Origin: Primula veris
Lineage: Eukaryota > Streptophyta > Magnoliopsida > Ericales > Primulaceae
DNA length: 64,000 nt
Direction: 5' to 3'
Assembly (NCBI GenBank): GCA_963682055.1
Contig: OY821749.1
Coordinates: 19,728,631 to 19,792,630, forward strand
In this document: piece by piece, positions 1 to 11,525 of the stretch
Layout: each line of letters starts with the position of its first letter
Position numbering within the stretch: position 1 is the first letter of the stretch
The notes under the pieces: model-generated
The model's database searches: none
Seen by the model: only the letters and a program-made list of their open reading frames with translations
Told to the model about the DNA's origin: nothing
Program-made: the position numbers and the translations under genes

Positions 1-620
1 TTGTTCGTACAAATGTTATGGATTAGAATGATGTTGTGTGATATGTGCCTTGTAAGGAATTAACAAGTGTTTAAAAACGATCGGTCAAAATTTTTCGGAC
101 CTTACTGGAAGGATTTTTACCAAAAACGATCGGTCATTTTCCAAAACGGTCGGTCGAATTTTTTCAGACCTCACTGGAAGGATTTTTACCAAAAACGATC
201 GGTCGTTTTCCAAAACAATCGGTCGAATTTTTTCAGACCTCACTGGAAGGATTTTGACAAAAAACGATCGGTCGTTTGTCAAAAACGATCGGTCGTATCT
301 GGCAATTTTGCTATTTTTCTCGTTATACTTCAAACACTCGTAACTTCTTCGTTTTAACTCCGATTCTGGTTCCGCTTGAACCGTTGGCTTCGTTTTTCAG
401 TACTTTATCTTTCCGACGTTTCGGAATTTACAGTTTCTATTTTTGGAAAAGACAGCATTATATCATCGAAATAGGAAAATCGTAAAATCATTATTTCATA
501 ATCTATTATTGAACCCTTGGTTCAACAACATGAAAAACGAGGGTTTATCATGATTTACATGTTTTGTGATTATCACGTAATGTGCGGAATATTGTATTGC
601 ATGATTAGAGGAATTTGATG
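1..620 (-). mobile_element. LTR fragment, inverted relative of the solo LTR at 2314-3495
   Basis: Reverse-complementing this stretch gives blocks that match the solo LTR at 2314-3495: the 69-bp repeat with its CGACCGATCG cores, a block around TTCAAGCGGAACC (370-400 here, about 2458-2475 there), and a block around the AAAACGAG/TTTATCATG words (530-560 here, 2360-2385 there). It is therefore part of a related LTR in the opposite orientation, cut by the window edge. I could not fix its other terminus near 620. The match is patchy, so it is old or from a different subfamily. Confidence 0.55.
67..300. repeat. 69-bp tandem repeat with ACGATCGGTCG cores
   Basis: The phrase running from the CGATCGGTCG core through ACTGGAAGGATTTT recurs at about 76, 145 and 214, a 69-bp period, with a partial fourth unit to about 300. 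Because 69 is divisible by three, open frames run through it on both strands; these are not taken as genes. The same 69-bp spacing, reverse-complemented, is seen in the solo LTR between 2591 and 2660. Confidence 0.85.
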
Positions 621-643
621 CCTTTGCAAATTATTATAATATG

Positions 644-684
<41 letters not shown>

Positions 685-2308
685 CATGTATTAGAATGAG
701 AGAAAAAAAAAGGATTTGGTTAGATTTTATTAGTTGGAAAACATGAATGTTTAATTACGTTTTGCGAGGTCGTGTCCTAAATTCATTAATTTTATAAGTC
801 GTTTGTGCACTTATTTCTTCCATACAACATGATTCTACTCTTTTAGACATTGTATATAAATTTTTCTTGGTTAGATTGTAAGCTAGTGTTTTATATATAT
901 GTTTCACATTTAGCAACTATTTTCCTTCACTCGATAGAATGATAACCGGGGACTTAGATATTTTAGGTTCTAAGTTAATTGTTCCTACATGAAGAATCTC
1001 GTTTGATACTGTATAATGTAAGACTATACTATAATGTAAGACTTAATTTAGTTGAGTTGGTTTGGTGTCCATATTTAAGAGGAATTACACACAGTTAATT
1101 TCATATGTACTAAATTCAAGGTCGATATAAGGGAATTTTAATAGATCTTATTTTTATAAGATTGACTATTGAAAACTTAAGAAATATATCGGGTGTAGCA
1201 TGCCCCTATACAAGTTAAAATGTTTGAGTTTGTAAACTATTATAGGTGAGACAAAGTTTTTAAAACATTTTCTTATTATGTCTATTAATGGTTTGCACGT
1301 TAATGAAGTCACTGGTTTGGTATATATAAATAAAAATATAGTTAAATATTGCGGCGGATTATAACTAACAAACAAAAGGGCATGATAGGATATATTTATT
1401 TATTTTATGGATTTTTTTTTGAGTGGAAGTTTTCGACAGCTATAAGAGAACCTCGATTATGGTAGTTTCCTTCTAATTTTTGTAATTTAATGTTGTCCAT
1501 GGATTACCTTTCGGTGCCGACTTTTGCTTAGAGTTTCAATGAAATGATACGTTAGGTTATTTTTAATTCGTTTGACCACTGTAAAAGATGTTTAAGCTAT
1601 AATTAGGATCCAAACTTGAGATTTAATTTGTGTTTAAAGTGTTCAAATAATAAGTGAACTAGCATTATAGTTGTCCTAGTTATTTCAAGTAAATCTCTTT
1701 GGTCGGATTAGTTGCAAAGTTTCAACAGGTCTTGTACTTTGATTGAGAGCATGTATTACATGTGAATTTGGAGTGGTATTTTGGGACTAAATATAAATTA
1801 GTAGGTTTTGCGCTTCTTATTAATTAAAGATTGTTTTGTTTAAGAGAACATGGTATAAAGGGAGATTGGTATTATTTTTGGGTGGTGGTCTAGATGCTAA
1901 AACTGGATTGTTTGATAAATTAGAAACAAAATGCAATGTTAGGATGGTTAGCACCATTATTATTATTATTTTATCATAGCGTGCAGCGGAAGCACATGAA
2001 ATAGATATAGATGTATAAGTAATAAATGTTTCGAAAAACGATATGGAAACAAGTTTTGGAATAGGTTTGGTTATCTTACAGTATCAATATCAATAATAGT
2101 TGTTTGAATTTGAACCATCCTAGAGGTTAATTATCAGTTCAAGGAAAAACATGGTAGGAACAAATTTTATTTTATTTTTTTTACCAATTAAAAGATTAGC
2201 TTACCTCATGTGTTTTGCTTTCATGGTGTACACTTTGTTATTAGCATTGATAATGACTAAAATCAGAATTTGGACTAAGAATTATGTAGACATGAGTTAT
2301 AGAGTTTT
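621..2308. other. AT-rich non-coding stretch
   Basis: No supportable gene. It holds a TA dinucleotide run at about 641-680 and T-rich, stop-dense sequence similar in character to the non-coding interior of the Gypsy-type element at 38936-43111. It probably consists of decayed retrotransposon interior, but I found no boundaries that prove it. Small open frames (for example 2151-2372) show no recognisable domain. Confidence 0.5.
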
Positions 2309-2313
2309 GGAAT

Positions 2314-3495
2314 TGTTGAACGTCGTTTTTCGAATCGATTATTTTGATGATAACAATATTTGTAAAACATGATAAAAGCTCGTTTTGCGTACTAATCACT
2401 TATCGAGTGTGTTAAAGGTTCAAAATGATAGTATACGTAATTACGAAGCCAATGGTTCAAGCGGAACCTCAATCGGATTTGAAACGAATTAGTTACGGGG
2501 TTTCGAAGTTGTCGAGAAAACCGAAACATTCCCAGAAACACAAAAACGACTGTTCACAGCTAAAAACGATCGATCATTTAAGTATTGATTTCTTCCAGTA
2601 AGCAAAGAACAAAAACGACCGATCGCCAGCTTCAACGACCGATCGTTTCAGTGTTGAATTCTTCCAGTGAGCCAAGATGAAAAACGACCGATCGTTTTAC
2701 AGAAACGACCGATCGTTTCTGTAATATTTCAAACTCCAGCTTTTAAGCTATTCCTGAAAATTGGGCGAACTGCTGAAAAACAGCATTGAATGAACTCAAC
2801 AACCAGCAACGGTCTGATATTAATTGCTGGACTTTTTCACCCTACAAAAAGCCCCAAAATCTTCAAGGAAGACTAATCCAAGCATTCACAACTTTTAAGA
2901 AATTCCTACTAAGAAATCCTTCAAGCTTATACTACTTATTTCTCACTTGTAATCAAAAATATTCTCGAGTATATTCTCATTGTAATCTTATAAACATCGA
3001 GATAATATTTGTTAGTGAGTGATTCAAAATCAAACTTGTAAAAGAGTATTTTATAAACTCATTAGTGAGCGATTGATCGGGTAGAAGCTTTTCAAGCAAG
3101 TGTAGCTTAAAAGTTCTAGGCTTTTTATTCGGGATACTCATTAAGTGAGGGGGAGCTAAATCGGTTGATTAAGCTCGTTAGGTTGTAACCTTGGTCCAAG
3201 ATATTAGTGAAACACTCGGAAGTGAAACTACCGAGAAGAGGACGTAGGCGCGTTTTGCCGAACCTCTATATATCTTGCGTTATTTTTTTTCCCTTAACTC
3301 TTACATTTCGCAAGTTATTTATTGCTTATATTCATTGCTTACCTAGATTAACTTAGCACTTATTTGTTAACAAAATTGTTTTTAGTCATAAAAACCGCTA
3401 ATTTGCTTAGTTAATAACACATAGATTTTATTCCGCGAAAAACGTACAAAAGCTTATTCACCCCCCTCTAAGGTTTAGACACCTACGGACCTACA
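2314..3495 (+). mobile_element. Solo LTR, Copia (SIRE-like) type, TSD GGAAT
   Basis: An 1182-bp unit begins TGTTGAACG and ends GGACCTACA, so it has the TG...CA ends of an LTR. It is flanked by the perfect 5-bp duplication GGAAT at 2309-2313 and 3496-3500. The terminal region with a run of C followed by TCT (about 3460-3475) and the purine-rich AGTGAGGGGGAGC region (about 3143-3155) recall LTRs of the SIRE/Maximus lineage. No primer-binding site, polypurine tract or coding interior adjoins it, so it is a solo LTR left by LTR-LTR recombination. Two units of the 69-bp repeat lie at about 2570-2720. Confidence 0.85.
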
Positions 3496-3500
3496 GGAAT

Positions 3501-3709
3501 TATGATTGAGGGGAGTTATAGAATTTGGTAATTAATGAGATAATAAACGATCGGAAGTGGTAAAAGTTTGACCTTAGTAATTTACGTTAGTATTTTTCCA
3601 TCATAAGTTTTCAAGTTTCACAAGGATAATGATGATATTATTATTAGTAATTTTAATCTCAAATGAGTTTTCAAGATACATTTTATTATAGTTCTTTTAT
3701 ATAGCTTAG
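3501..3709. other. Short non-coding gap
   Basis: Flank shared by the solo LTR on its left and the LINE target site on its right. No gene, repeat or motif of note was found in these roughly 210 bases. Confidence 0.5.
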
Positions 3710-3723
3710 GCTACATGCACACA

Positions 3724-5983
3724 CACAAGATAAGCAGCTAGTGGGAATGAAACCAAAATAGAGAGAGAAATTGGGGGAGATACAGGGACGATGAAACCTT
3801 AAAAACAAAAACAAAAACAAAATGGACAATCATGTTCATGTTACACCCCAAAATGGTATCAAAATCCCCTCTTCTAATCCGCACATCTTAATGAAACCTG
3901 CATCGGCCAACACCTCATTTGCGGAGGTTCTTTGTAAGCAAAAAGATCCAATCTTTTCTCTTAAAAAATTCTCAAAACATAGAGGTGAGCCTGCAGTTAG
4001 ATTCTCACATGAAGAGGTAATCTTGTTCTCAGATCCTTACAAATATTGCCTAATTGGGAAATTTACTCATGGAAGACCTAAGATTGAGTTTATTGAAGAA
4101 TTTTTAAACTTAATGGGATTAAAAGAAGATTTCTCAGTAGGCTTCATAGATCATAAGCATATTTTATTAAAATTTCTCCATGAGGAAGATTTTTTTCGAA
4201 TATGGTTGAAAAAAGTTTGGTTTATTCTACGAAAACCAATGAGGGTTTTTAGATGGACATTCGATTTCAAACCCGGTTTTGAGCCAACTATTACAACAAC
4301 GTGGATTAGTCTACCGTTGCTACCAATTCATCTCTACAATAAATTGAGCCTCTATGCTATTGCAAGTGTTTTTGGTTTACCACTAAAGCTAGACGAGGCT
4401 ACGGCTAATCTTTCAAGACCAAATGTTGCAAGAATATGTATTCAAATTGATTTGGGTAAGGAACTTGTGCATAGGGTATGGATTGGGTATGGAGATGAGA
4501 ATCAAGAAGAAGAGGGGTTCTGGCAAACATGTGTGTATGATAAGCTACCAGATTTTTGTACTAACTGCAATAGAATTGGTCATAAGTTAGATGACTGCAA
4601 GGTGTTCGACAAAATGCGCCACTCAGATTTAGCTAGAGTAAAGGTCCGAAAGCCACACATAGAAGAAAAAGTGAACTTTCCCCTTAATCGTACAAGCAGA
4701 AATAAAGTTAAAGGAAAGGTGTTACACTATAAACAAAAATGGATCAAGAAATCCGTGAGGAAATCAAATGATACAACCAAAGTGCAACACACTCATAGAG
4801 AGGAACATAGTATTCCTGATATTGAAAGTGATGTAGTATTAATAGATTTGCAAGATGGCAAGGAGGAAGATTCCATTATACATGACATTGTTGATGCAAA
4901 AATTCAAACTTCTTTTCAAACTAATACTCTAGAAAAGCTTAACAGAGTTTTAGTATCTAGCCAAGTGGAAACTTCAAATTATTTTGGAGCACTGCAGAAC
5001 CTAGAAAAAGAAGTATATGAAGAAGAAGATGGAGAAAGAGAACACTTAAATGAAGTGAATGTTGGCAGTGACTTTGTTGTATCGACATAAGTACTCAGCG
5101 GAGAGCAAGAACATAACGAAGATGATTTTGAGGCTGACCAAACACTATTTCTACAGTCACGAGGGCTAACCAATTTTGCAAAAGCTTGCACGCTGGATCA
5201 AACGAAATTAACACATAAGACACACTGTGAGGCGATTCCTTTGAAAATTTGTATTAAAGACCCAAATACCTTACAAGTCATTCAATTCGAAAATATGTCT
5301 AAAGATCTAGAAGAAGAAAATCATTACCTTCACGCAAAGTATGATTCAAACGCCTCAAAAATTGAGCATCAAATCCATAATGAAGACGAGTTGGTAGAGA
5401 ATATCAGTGTAAGAAACACTAAAAATCTGGAGCTTATAGAAAGCTGTTCTAAGGCATGTAGTGAAGAAAAAAATCCAGGTAAGCAAACAGAGCAAAACAA
5501 CCCGAGCACAAAAGAGCTAATTAGTACAGATGAAGGTGCGTTAGTTGTTGATCTCTACTCATCCAATTGGGAAACAGAAGTGGATGAAGAAGAACAGAAA
5601 AAGAGGAAACAAGCAAAGTTATTGAAAGGACTAAAAATTTTGAGAGATGAAAAGAAAATCAAAACTCATCGCTATAATACCATAAATAAGGCAAGATCAG
5701 TTCACAATTACTATGACCCTTATGATTATGGGGACTACGGCAGTTGCTAATTAAGATTTTAGATTTGGAGGTCGGATTCCCATAGGTAGATGGAAGATGA
5801 GTCAGTAGAGAAGCAGTGAGAATTTTGGCCTACGAAGGACTTGGTTTTTATTGTTTTATTTTGGCCACTAAGCTTTTAAGTTTCTCTGTCTACGTTTTGT
5901 TTTCCTTGTAATAAGGCCGTAGGCCATTTGAACTTCTTATCAATGAAAAATGAAATAGTGGGTTTCCCACTTTTATAAAAAAT
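3724..5983 (+). mobile_element. ORF1-only L1-type LINE with 14-bp TSD
   Basis: A 2.26-kb insertion is bounded by GCTACATGCACACA at 3710-3723 and again at 5984-5997, a 14-bp duplication of the size usual for target-primed insertion. The 5' part has a purine-rich leader (3740-3821); the 3' part ends in an A-rich TTTTATAAAAAAT tail just before the second duplication. Its only long frame encodes a DUF4283/zinc-knuckle ORF1 protein; there is no room for endonuclease or reverse transcriptase. It is thus a non-autonomous or internally deleted LINE whose two ends appear preserved. It sits in Gypsy-type non-coding DNA. Confidence 0.8.
3822..5750 (+). pseudogene. LINE ORF1 (DUF4283 plus CCHC zinc knuckle), one in-frame stop
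   Basis: The frame opens at an ATG that follows an (AAAAAC)n-like leader and runs 422 codons to TAA at 5088-5090. The same frame then stays open to 5750, giving about 642 codons with a single stop. Residues of roughly 50-200 match the DUF4283 type of plant LINE ORF1 (the WISLPLLPIHLYN stretch followed by a GLPLKLD stretch), and a CX2CX4HX4C knuckle (CTNCNRIGHKLDDC) sits near residue 245. The C-terminal half is acidic, then Lys/Arg-rich. Family knowledge: such proteins bind the element RNA. The stop may be a late point mutation; a translated upstream 422-aa product is also possible. Confidence 0.75.
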
Positions 5984-5997
5984 GCTACATGCACACA

Positions 5998-6157
5998 TAA
6001 GTAACTGTTTTGGAGACCGGTTGGTTAAAGAAATTATGTGAGCTGATTTAATCACGTCTAAGAAAGCATATATAATATTATTCGGAAACATTATTTTTTT
6101 TTTCAAGTTATTAAAGAAATAAAGTTTCGGGATGAAACTTCTTTAAGTGGTGGAGAG
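5998..6157 (+). other. Gypsy interior 3' end with polypurine-like motif
   Basis: The stretch carries TTTCGGGATGAAACTTC (about 6125-6142) and then GTGGTGGAGAG directly before TGTAAAATCACG at 6158. The same layout, TTTCGGGACGAAA then purines then TGTAAC, marks the 3' LTR starts at 8255 and 43112. I read it as the end of a Gypsy interior followed by an LTR start. This is inference from pattern similarity. Confidence 0.45.
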
Positions 6158-8254
6158 TGTAAAATCACGTATTTTAATTTAAAAATTTTATTTTGAATAT
6201 TTATTCTTCTAAATAATTACTCAAGTGACTATTTTGCTTTCATAAGTAAGAATACTAATGTTTAGTTGTTTAATTGATTTAAGGACCTTACGGTTACACG
6301 TTATCAAAGCTATAGAGTTTTAAAGGATTTAGAGGTATTTAATTGGTAAAATAATTTACCATGGATTGATACGTGGTAGTACTTTTAGGGATTAGCTGGT
6401 AAGAATTGGGCCTAGTAATTATGTAATTTACTTCGGTTAGAAATATTGAATTGTATAAACGTATGATTAGGAATAATGATGTAAGTTATAGGTCTTTGAA
6501 TGCCTCACTAAGATGATTAATGACATGATTTGATTGTATTCATATATAAAACCGATGCCTTGTCTGAAGAGTAAATGTCAATTAAGAATAGTAAATATTA
6601 TCTTGAGGTTTCTATAATGAGATGTTTGTATTTATTCCTATAACTGCTATGCGTAGAATATTTAAGGAGAAATAATGTTACATGTATTCAAAGAGTTTCT
6701 GTTGCTAGTAATTTATTAAGGAGGTAACCTTGCATGAGAAATTGAAACGGAAGTAATAAATTGGTATAGAGTTGTTGTATAAATGCTAAGTCAATTGTCA
6801 TGCCATATACACGCCCCTATAATGAATTCTTCCTTGTTAATATAGATATATACACTAGTGCAAATAAAGAAGAAAGCTAGGCAGCATTTCCCTGATTAGA
6901 TTCTATACTCCTTTACTGTATTAAAATTATATGTATGTAACAAAAGTATACAAAGATGAGAGAATTAAAGTCCTATGTTGAGCAAGGGAAACAGTTTAGT
7001 GGAAAGCTAAGCACTAGATTATTCGTTGTAGAAATGTTTCTGTTCTTTCGGATTAATATTAGGTGAGTGGGTTTTGTCTTGCTATTATAAATATTCCGTT
7101 GCAACTTTTGATAATATTTTACAGGCTCATGGGTATTATTTTTCAAGTACTAATTATATATGGAAACATTGTTTTTATATTGTTACAAAAACAAAGTAAA
7201 TAAAAGAAAGAAAAGAATGAAAAAGAAGAAGTGATTTATATACAATGGATCTGTATAAAAAGAACTAGTTTATATCTTATAAAGATAAAAATTATATACA
7301 GTGTATTTGTATAAGGTTTCTAAATTTATTATTTTATGATTTGTTTATGATTTGTATTTGGGACCATGAGAATAAGTCCAACGGAGAATCCCGAATAAGG
7401 GGAAGAGGAAAGTGGGGTGACGTTGGTAACTAAACGAAAGAGTTTAGTTCTCAACGGTTAACTTAGCGATTGTACATAGTTTTGTTAACCGGAATATTTT
7501 AAGGAATAGACTCAGCCGTCATGTTGTGGTGACCTTAATTACGTAGTGCACGTATGGGTTATACACTTGAGAAAAAGATCGATGGTAAAGTGATTGAGGA
7601 AGTCACTCGGGCTTGGTACTCTAAGATATACATGTTATCATTTTGCTTTTACCATAAAAAGAAAGAAAAAGATTTTATTATTACTATTGCAATTACATTT
7701 TTATTTTAGTTGTAAGAGATTAACTTCTTGTAATGAACGTAATTTTCGAGATTCTATTTAATGAAGCTTTTGCTAGAAAGTTGAACTTATTTAATGAGTT
7801 GTTTAGCGAGTGTTTAATAATTATTTCATTTAGACTTTGTTTAGCACGTGCCGCCACACGTGTTATTCAGCCGTGTGACACCCCCGGGTCTGGGTTGAGA
7901 GTTTATTTTAATTGAGTTTAGTTTACTAGAAAGACCGTATTTTGAGTGTTGTAGACGTTGTGGAGTTGTTGAGGTAGAAACATGTCATTTTTGCTTACTT
8001 TATTGTCTTGTATTCAATTAGATATTGTATACAGACGGTTACTTGATTTGATGTTCTTACATGTTGGTCATTTTCTGGAGTTATGGATTGTGGAGTTGTT
8101 ATGGGTTGTGAACCCTGCGTATTTTATTTCGTAAATTATGTCACGAATTGTACGTTTAAAATTTTTATGGCCTTGTTTATATAAGTTTATCATTTCTGGG
8201 TATAGTTGTTTAGAGAGGAAATTTCGGGACGAAAATCTTTTAAGGAGGGTTAGT
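6158..8254 (+). mobile_element. Decayed Gypsy-type LTR or interior, no genes
   Basis: It begins with a candidate LTR start at 6158 and ends with a second polypurine region (TTTCGGGACGAAAATC near 8222-8238, then AAGGAGGG) next to the LTR at 8255. The middle (7370-7620) has purine-rich text resembling the body of the other long LTRs. No frame has a recognisable domain. The end of the first LTR is not clear: TGACACCCCCGG near 7877 is a possible but unproved boundary. Confidence 0.45.
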
Positions 8255-10126
8255 TGTAACATCCCGTATTTTTATAAGTGTTTTTAATTAGGAATTAATT
8301 TATCCAAAAACATTGTATTCAAATTTTACCAAAAACCGGTCACTCGACTAATTTTTAGCCAAAAACCGAAACTCTTTCAAAAAGCTTTACTTTAAAAACC
8401 TGTTACTATTTTTACTAATAAAAAGGACCCAATAGAATTGTTTCTAAAGATTTGTTATTATTGAGTAGTATATTAATATATTTGATTAAGAGTTAACTTT
8501 TAGAATTTTAGTGACCAAATAGTTCGCTTCCACAAACTTACTCAAAACAGTTTTTATCTATTCAAATCAGTCCACTTTTCATTCTTTAAACCTAAAAAAA
8601 ACCCCAGCCAAATAGAAGAGAGAAAAGAGAGAAAAAGGGAGATTCCAAATCTTAGGAAGAAGAAGAAGAGACCACGTTAGCGGGTTCTTACCGGAAGCAT
8701 CTCCTCTACACGCTAAGGTAACGGGGGTTATCTATTGCGACTAGACGAGGGTGTATGTTAGGATTAGGTCTTACGGTTATTTTAAATTGGGGGTTTTTGC
8801 CTTTTATCTTAAATATGTTCTTAATTCGTTAATTGGGTTTATTTGTTGTATGTTTTATTCACTTATTTGAATGGGAGAAATTGATGAGTTAGTTATATTA
8901 ATTTCGGATTAATGAGATTATGGATGGGTTTGCATGTTTTATGCGTTGATTATGTGATTATATAATTATTGATGAAATTGGATAAATTTATGTTGAATAA
9001 TGGTGAATTGTAGTTTATGCATACAATGTGTTTGTTAAAATGCCTGAAAGTGATTTTATGTTGTTATAGCGTTTGGCTAGTTGTGAATTTAGTACATGTG
9101 GTTATGTGTTATGTTGTATTACGTTAAGTGACGTATGGGATGGTGTTAATTGAATAGTATAATATTATTGGCCGATGCCTTAATATTTATACGTATGAGA
9201 TTGTGTTAATTAGATGATTTTATATTATTGGCCGAGGCCTTGTGATTTAGCTGTAGTGGCAATGGTCTCTGTCTCTCCCTAATTCCGGGAACAGAAGACG
9301 GCCGAGTGAATAGGGAATGACTCGTCTTACGGACTGGGGCGAGTGGCGTGAGAGGTCCTAGTGTGCACTCTATTTACTTTTATGTTAGCAATGGTCTATG
9401 TCTCTCCCTAATTCCGGGGACATAAGCGGCCGAAGGGATAGGGAATGACTCGTCTTACGGACTGGGACGAGTGGCGTGAGAGGTCCAAGTGCGCACTATA
9501 AATCTACTTTTATGTTGCAATGGTCTATGTCTCTCCCTAATTCCGGGGACATAAGACGGCCGAAGGGATAGGGAATGACCTACCTTACGGATTGGGTTAG
9601 GTGGCGTGAGAGGTCCATGTATGCTATAGATGTGTGTTGAAGTTATTTAATTTATTTAATTTATCCAGTTGTAGAATGTTATTATATTTCTTTTTATATG
9701 TCGATTATCGTAGTTGTAGTATTTGTGAGCTCTTGCATTTATGGGATGGAGTGACGGTGTTTGTGGTGCCGTCCCGTCTAGTTATGTGCGTGGGACTCAC
9801 CGTTACAATTTTTTATTTCAGGTACCACATAGGTTGGCATGTTTGGATAAGAGCTGTTGCTTTGCAACATCATGGGTTTGGGGCTTCCGCTTTCTTTTCA
9901 TTTATATTATATTTTGAGGTTGTAGCCTACGGGCAATTTACATTCGTTTATTTTATTTCGTCTTGTAGCCGCGTTTGGCAAACACTTTTATTAAATTGTT
10001 TAATTGTTCATTTAGCTCGCAAGTTTTTTCTTTAAAAATTTTAATTTTGTACCAACAGGTCCTCTTTTCTTTTCTTTTCAAAAGGTCATGCCTCGATGTC
10101 CGGTTTTAGGATTTTGGGACGTGACA
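8255..10126 (+). mobile_element. Gypsy-type 3' LTR (1872 bp)
   Basis: It starts TGTAACATCCCG right after a polypurine-like tract and ends TTGGGACGTGACA, the same end pattern as the LTR pair at 36670/43112 (TGTAACGACTCGG...GGGGCGTGACA). Because retrotransposon interior precedes it, I call it a 3' LTR. The right flank begins ACCAA and falls inside an older Copia pol fragment, so the element inserted into that fragment. The matching left flank and 5' LTR were not found in the window. It carries a 129-bp tandem repeat at 9259-9622. Confidence 0.7.
9259..9622. repeat. 129-bp tandem repeat, three units, inside an LTR
   Basis: GCAATGGTCT starts units at 9259, 9388 and 9517, an exact 129-bp spacing; the third unit is slightly short. 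Each unit contains CTCTCCCTAATTCCGG and GGCGTGAGAGGTCC. A shorter duplication of TATTGGCCGAGGCCTT type precedes it (about 9166 and 9228). Comparable internal repeats occur in the long LTRs at 37797-38060 and 44239-44502. Confidence 0.9.
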
Positions 10127-10780
10127 ACCAAACATATCCACTTGTGGACCTTGTACTGTTAAATTTCGAGATACACTTGGTATCTAAATACCCTTCAAAC
10201 ATTTTGGACATCTCGTATAATGCAGCTCATGATTGGCAGTATACCTCATGTATCTGAGAAGCCTCATTAGCAAACCTACTCGATATGCTCACTGAGTTGG
10301 CTATACCTGATCTAGTGCAGTTCTTGACGCACAATAGACTACATATGATAAGTTAGGTGTTTGCTTTAGTCCATATAGTGACTTAACAAGTTTTCGCACA
10401 TTGGCTTACTTTACATGGAACCATGATCCAATGGGTTGTTCCTAATTCTCTAAATCTCCATTTATAAAACACATGTTCTCATTAATTAATGATGCATCTT
10501 TTCATAGAGATTGGAGTAGAGACATTAAAATTATCAAAATCGTCAGTTTAATTAAAGTAATTGACTTTATTTCTCACGTGTCTATCAAGCTCATTGTTGA
10601 TAGCATCTTCCCATATATACATTATATGGATAACATTGATTATTTCAATGTCGTCGATTCACCTTCACTCATGAAGGTCAAGGGACACATGAAGTTTTAT
10701 TACTTACCATTTTATCATGCCGAGACACTTCATCTTCCTTACAAGATTCACTTTCCCCACTTTTTCAGCACCGTTTAAGT
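10127..10780 (-). pseudogene. Decayed Copia pol fragment (RT/RNase H)
   Basis: On the minus strand this resembles two parts of the Copia polyprotein at 13297-15234. 10130-10330 matches the RNase H region at about 13608-13860, including the words for a Copia [16 protein letters not shown] segment. 10560-10740 matches the integrase-RT linker at about 14670-14830. The frame is destroyed by many indels and part of the RT is missing. It is the target into which the Gypsy element ending at 10126 inserted. About 350 bp of unassigned sequence separate it from the next LTR. Confidence 0.6.
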
Positions 10781-11525
10781 ATTCACTTGTCTTGGGTAGC
10801 GTAATGCTTTGAACCCTCAACGTCAGTGACGGAGCCATAAACTTTCACGAGAGGGGTCACAATTCAAGATAAACTTTTTAATCCACGCTTGAACTCACTT
10901 CACGTATAAAAGAAACTATGGACGTAAATTGGAAAACAATAGCATAACCTAAGGTTCAGATATATTAAAATCATTATAATGAGTATACCCTTATTACGGA
11001 ATTCTATATAATGCACTGAGATTCAAAAAGAAGCTTTAGGCGAGAGTTTTCCTAAGAGATAAATAAATCAACAACTTTAACCGCCCAAAACATTAGGAAT
11101 TGTGTCTGATTTCTTATAGTACTTTTTGGTTTCCGTGTACGAAATAACAATTAACAATAATTAAAGGACTAAACAATAATTAAATAAAACCAGTGTAATC
11201 TTTATTAATCTCCAAATGGAATACAATAAATTGATTACAACATGTAAGTACTGAAAAGTAATTAACGCAAACGTTATCAGATTATTATTAATTAATAATC
11301 TGATGTACTGATTTGCAATTAAAAGAAACTGCCGGACTGGAAAGTATAAACTTAACAGCCGGACTGTTCTGTTTTGACTTTAAAATACAGGACTGAATTG
11401 AAACTATACTAATTACATAATTAAATTACAGAAATGTAATTACAGCAACAAAACAGAACTTTAAACTAATTACAGAATAGTACAAACAGAATATAAAAGC
11501 TACAGCTAAGTACAGCAAATTAAAA

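Noticed and set aside
67..300. CRISPR-like array of regularly spaced repeats
   Set aside because: Units are contiguous LTR minisatellites in plant DNA with no unique spacers; the same applies to the 129-bp and 17-bp repeats.
67..357. Open frames on both strands at the left edge
   Set aside because: They exist because the 69-bp repeat is a multiple of three; the peptides are repeats of the same few residues with no domain.
7875..7905. TGACACCCCCGGGTCTGGGTTGAG as an inverted LTR end
   Set aside because: It resembles the complement of the GGGGCGTGACA end, but no matching LTR body or other terminus was found.
9634..10035. 133-codon frame inside the Gypsy LTR
   Set aside because: Lies wholly within an LTR, has no domain and its residues look like translated T-rich DNA.
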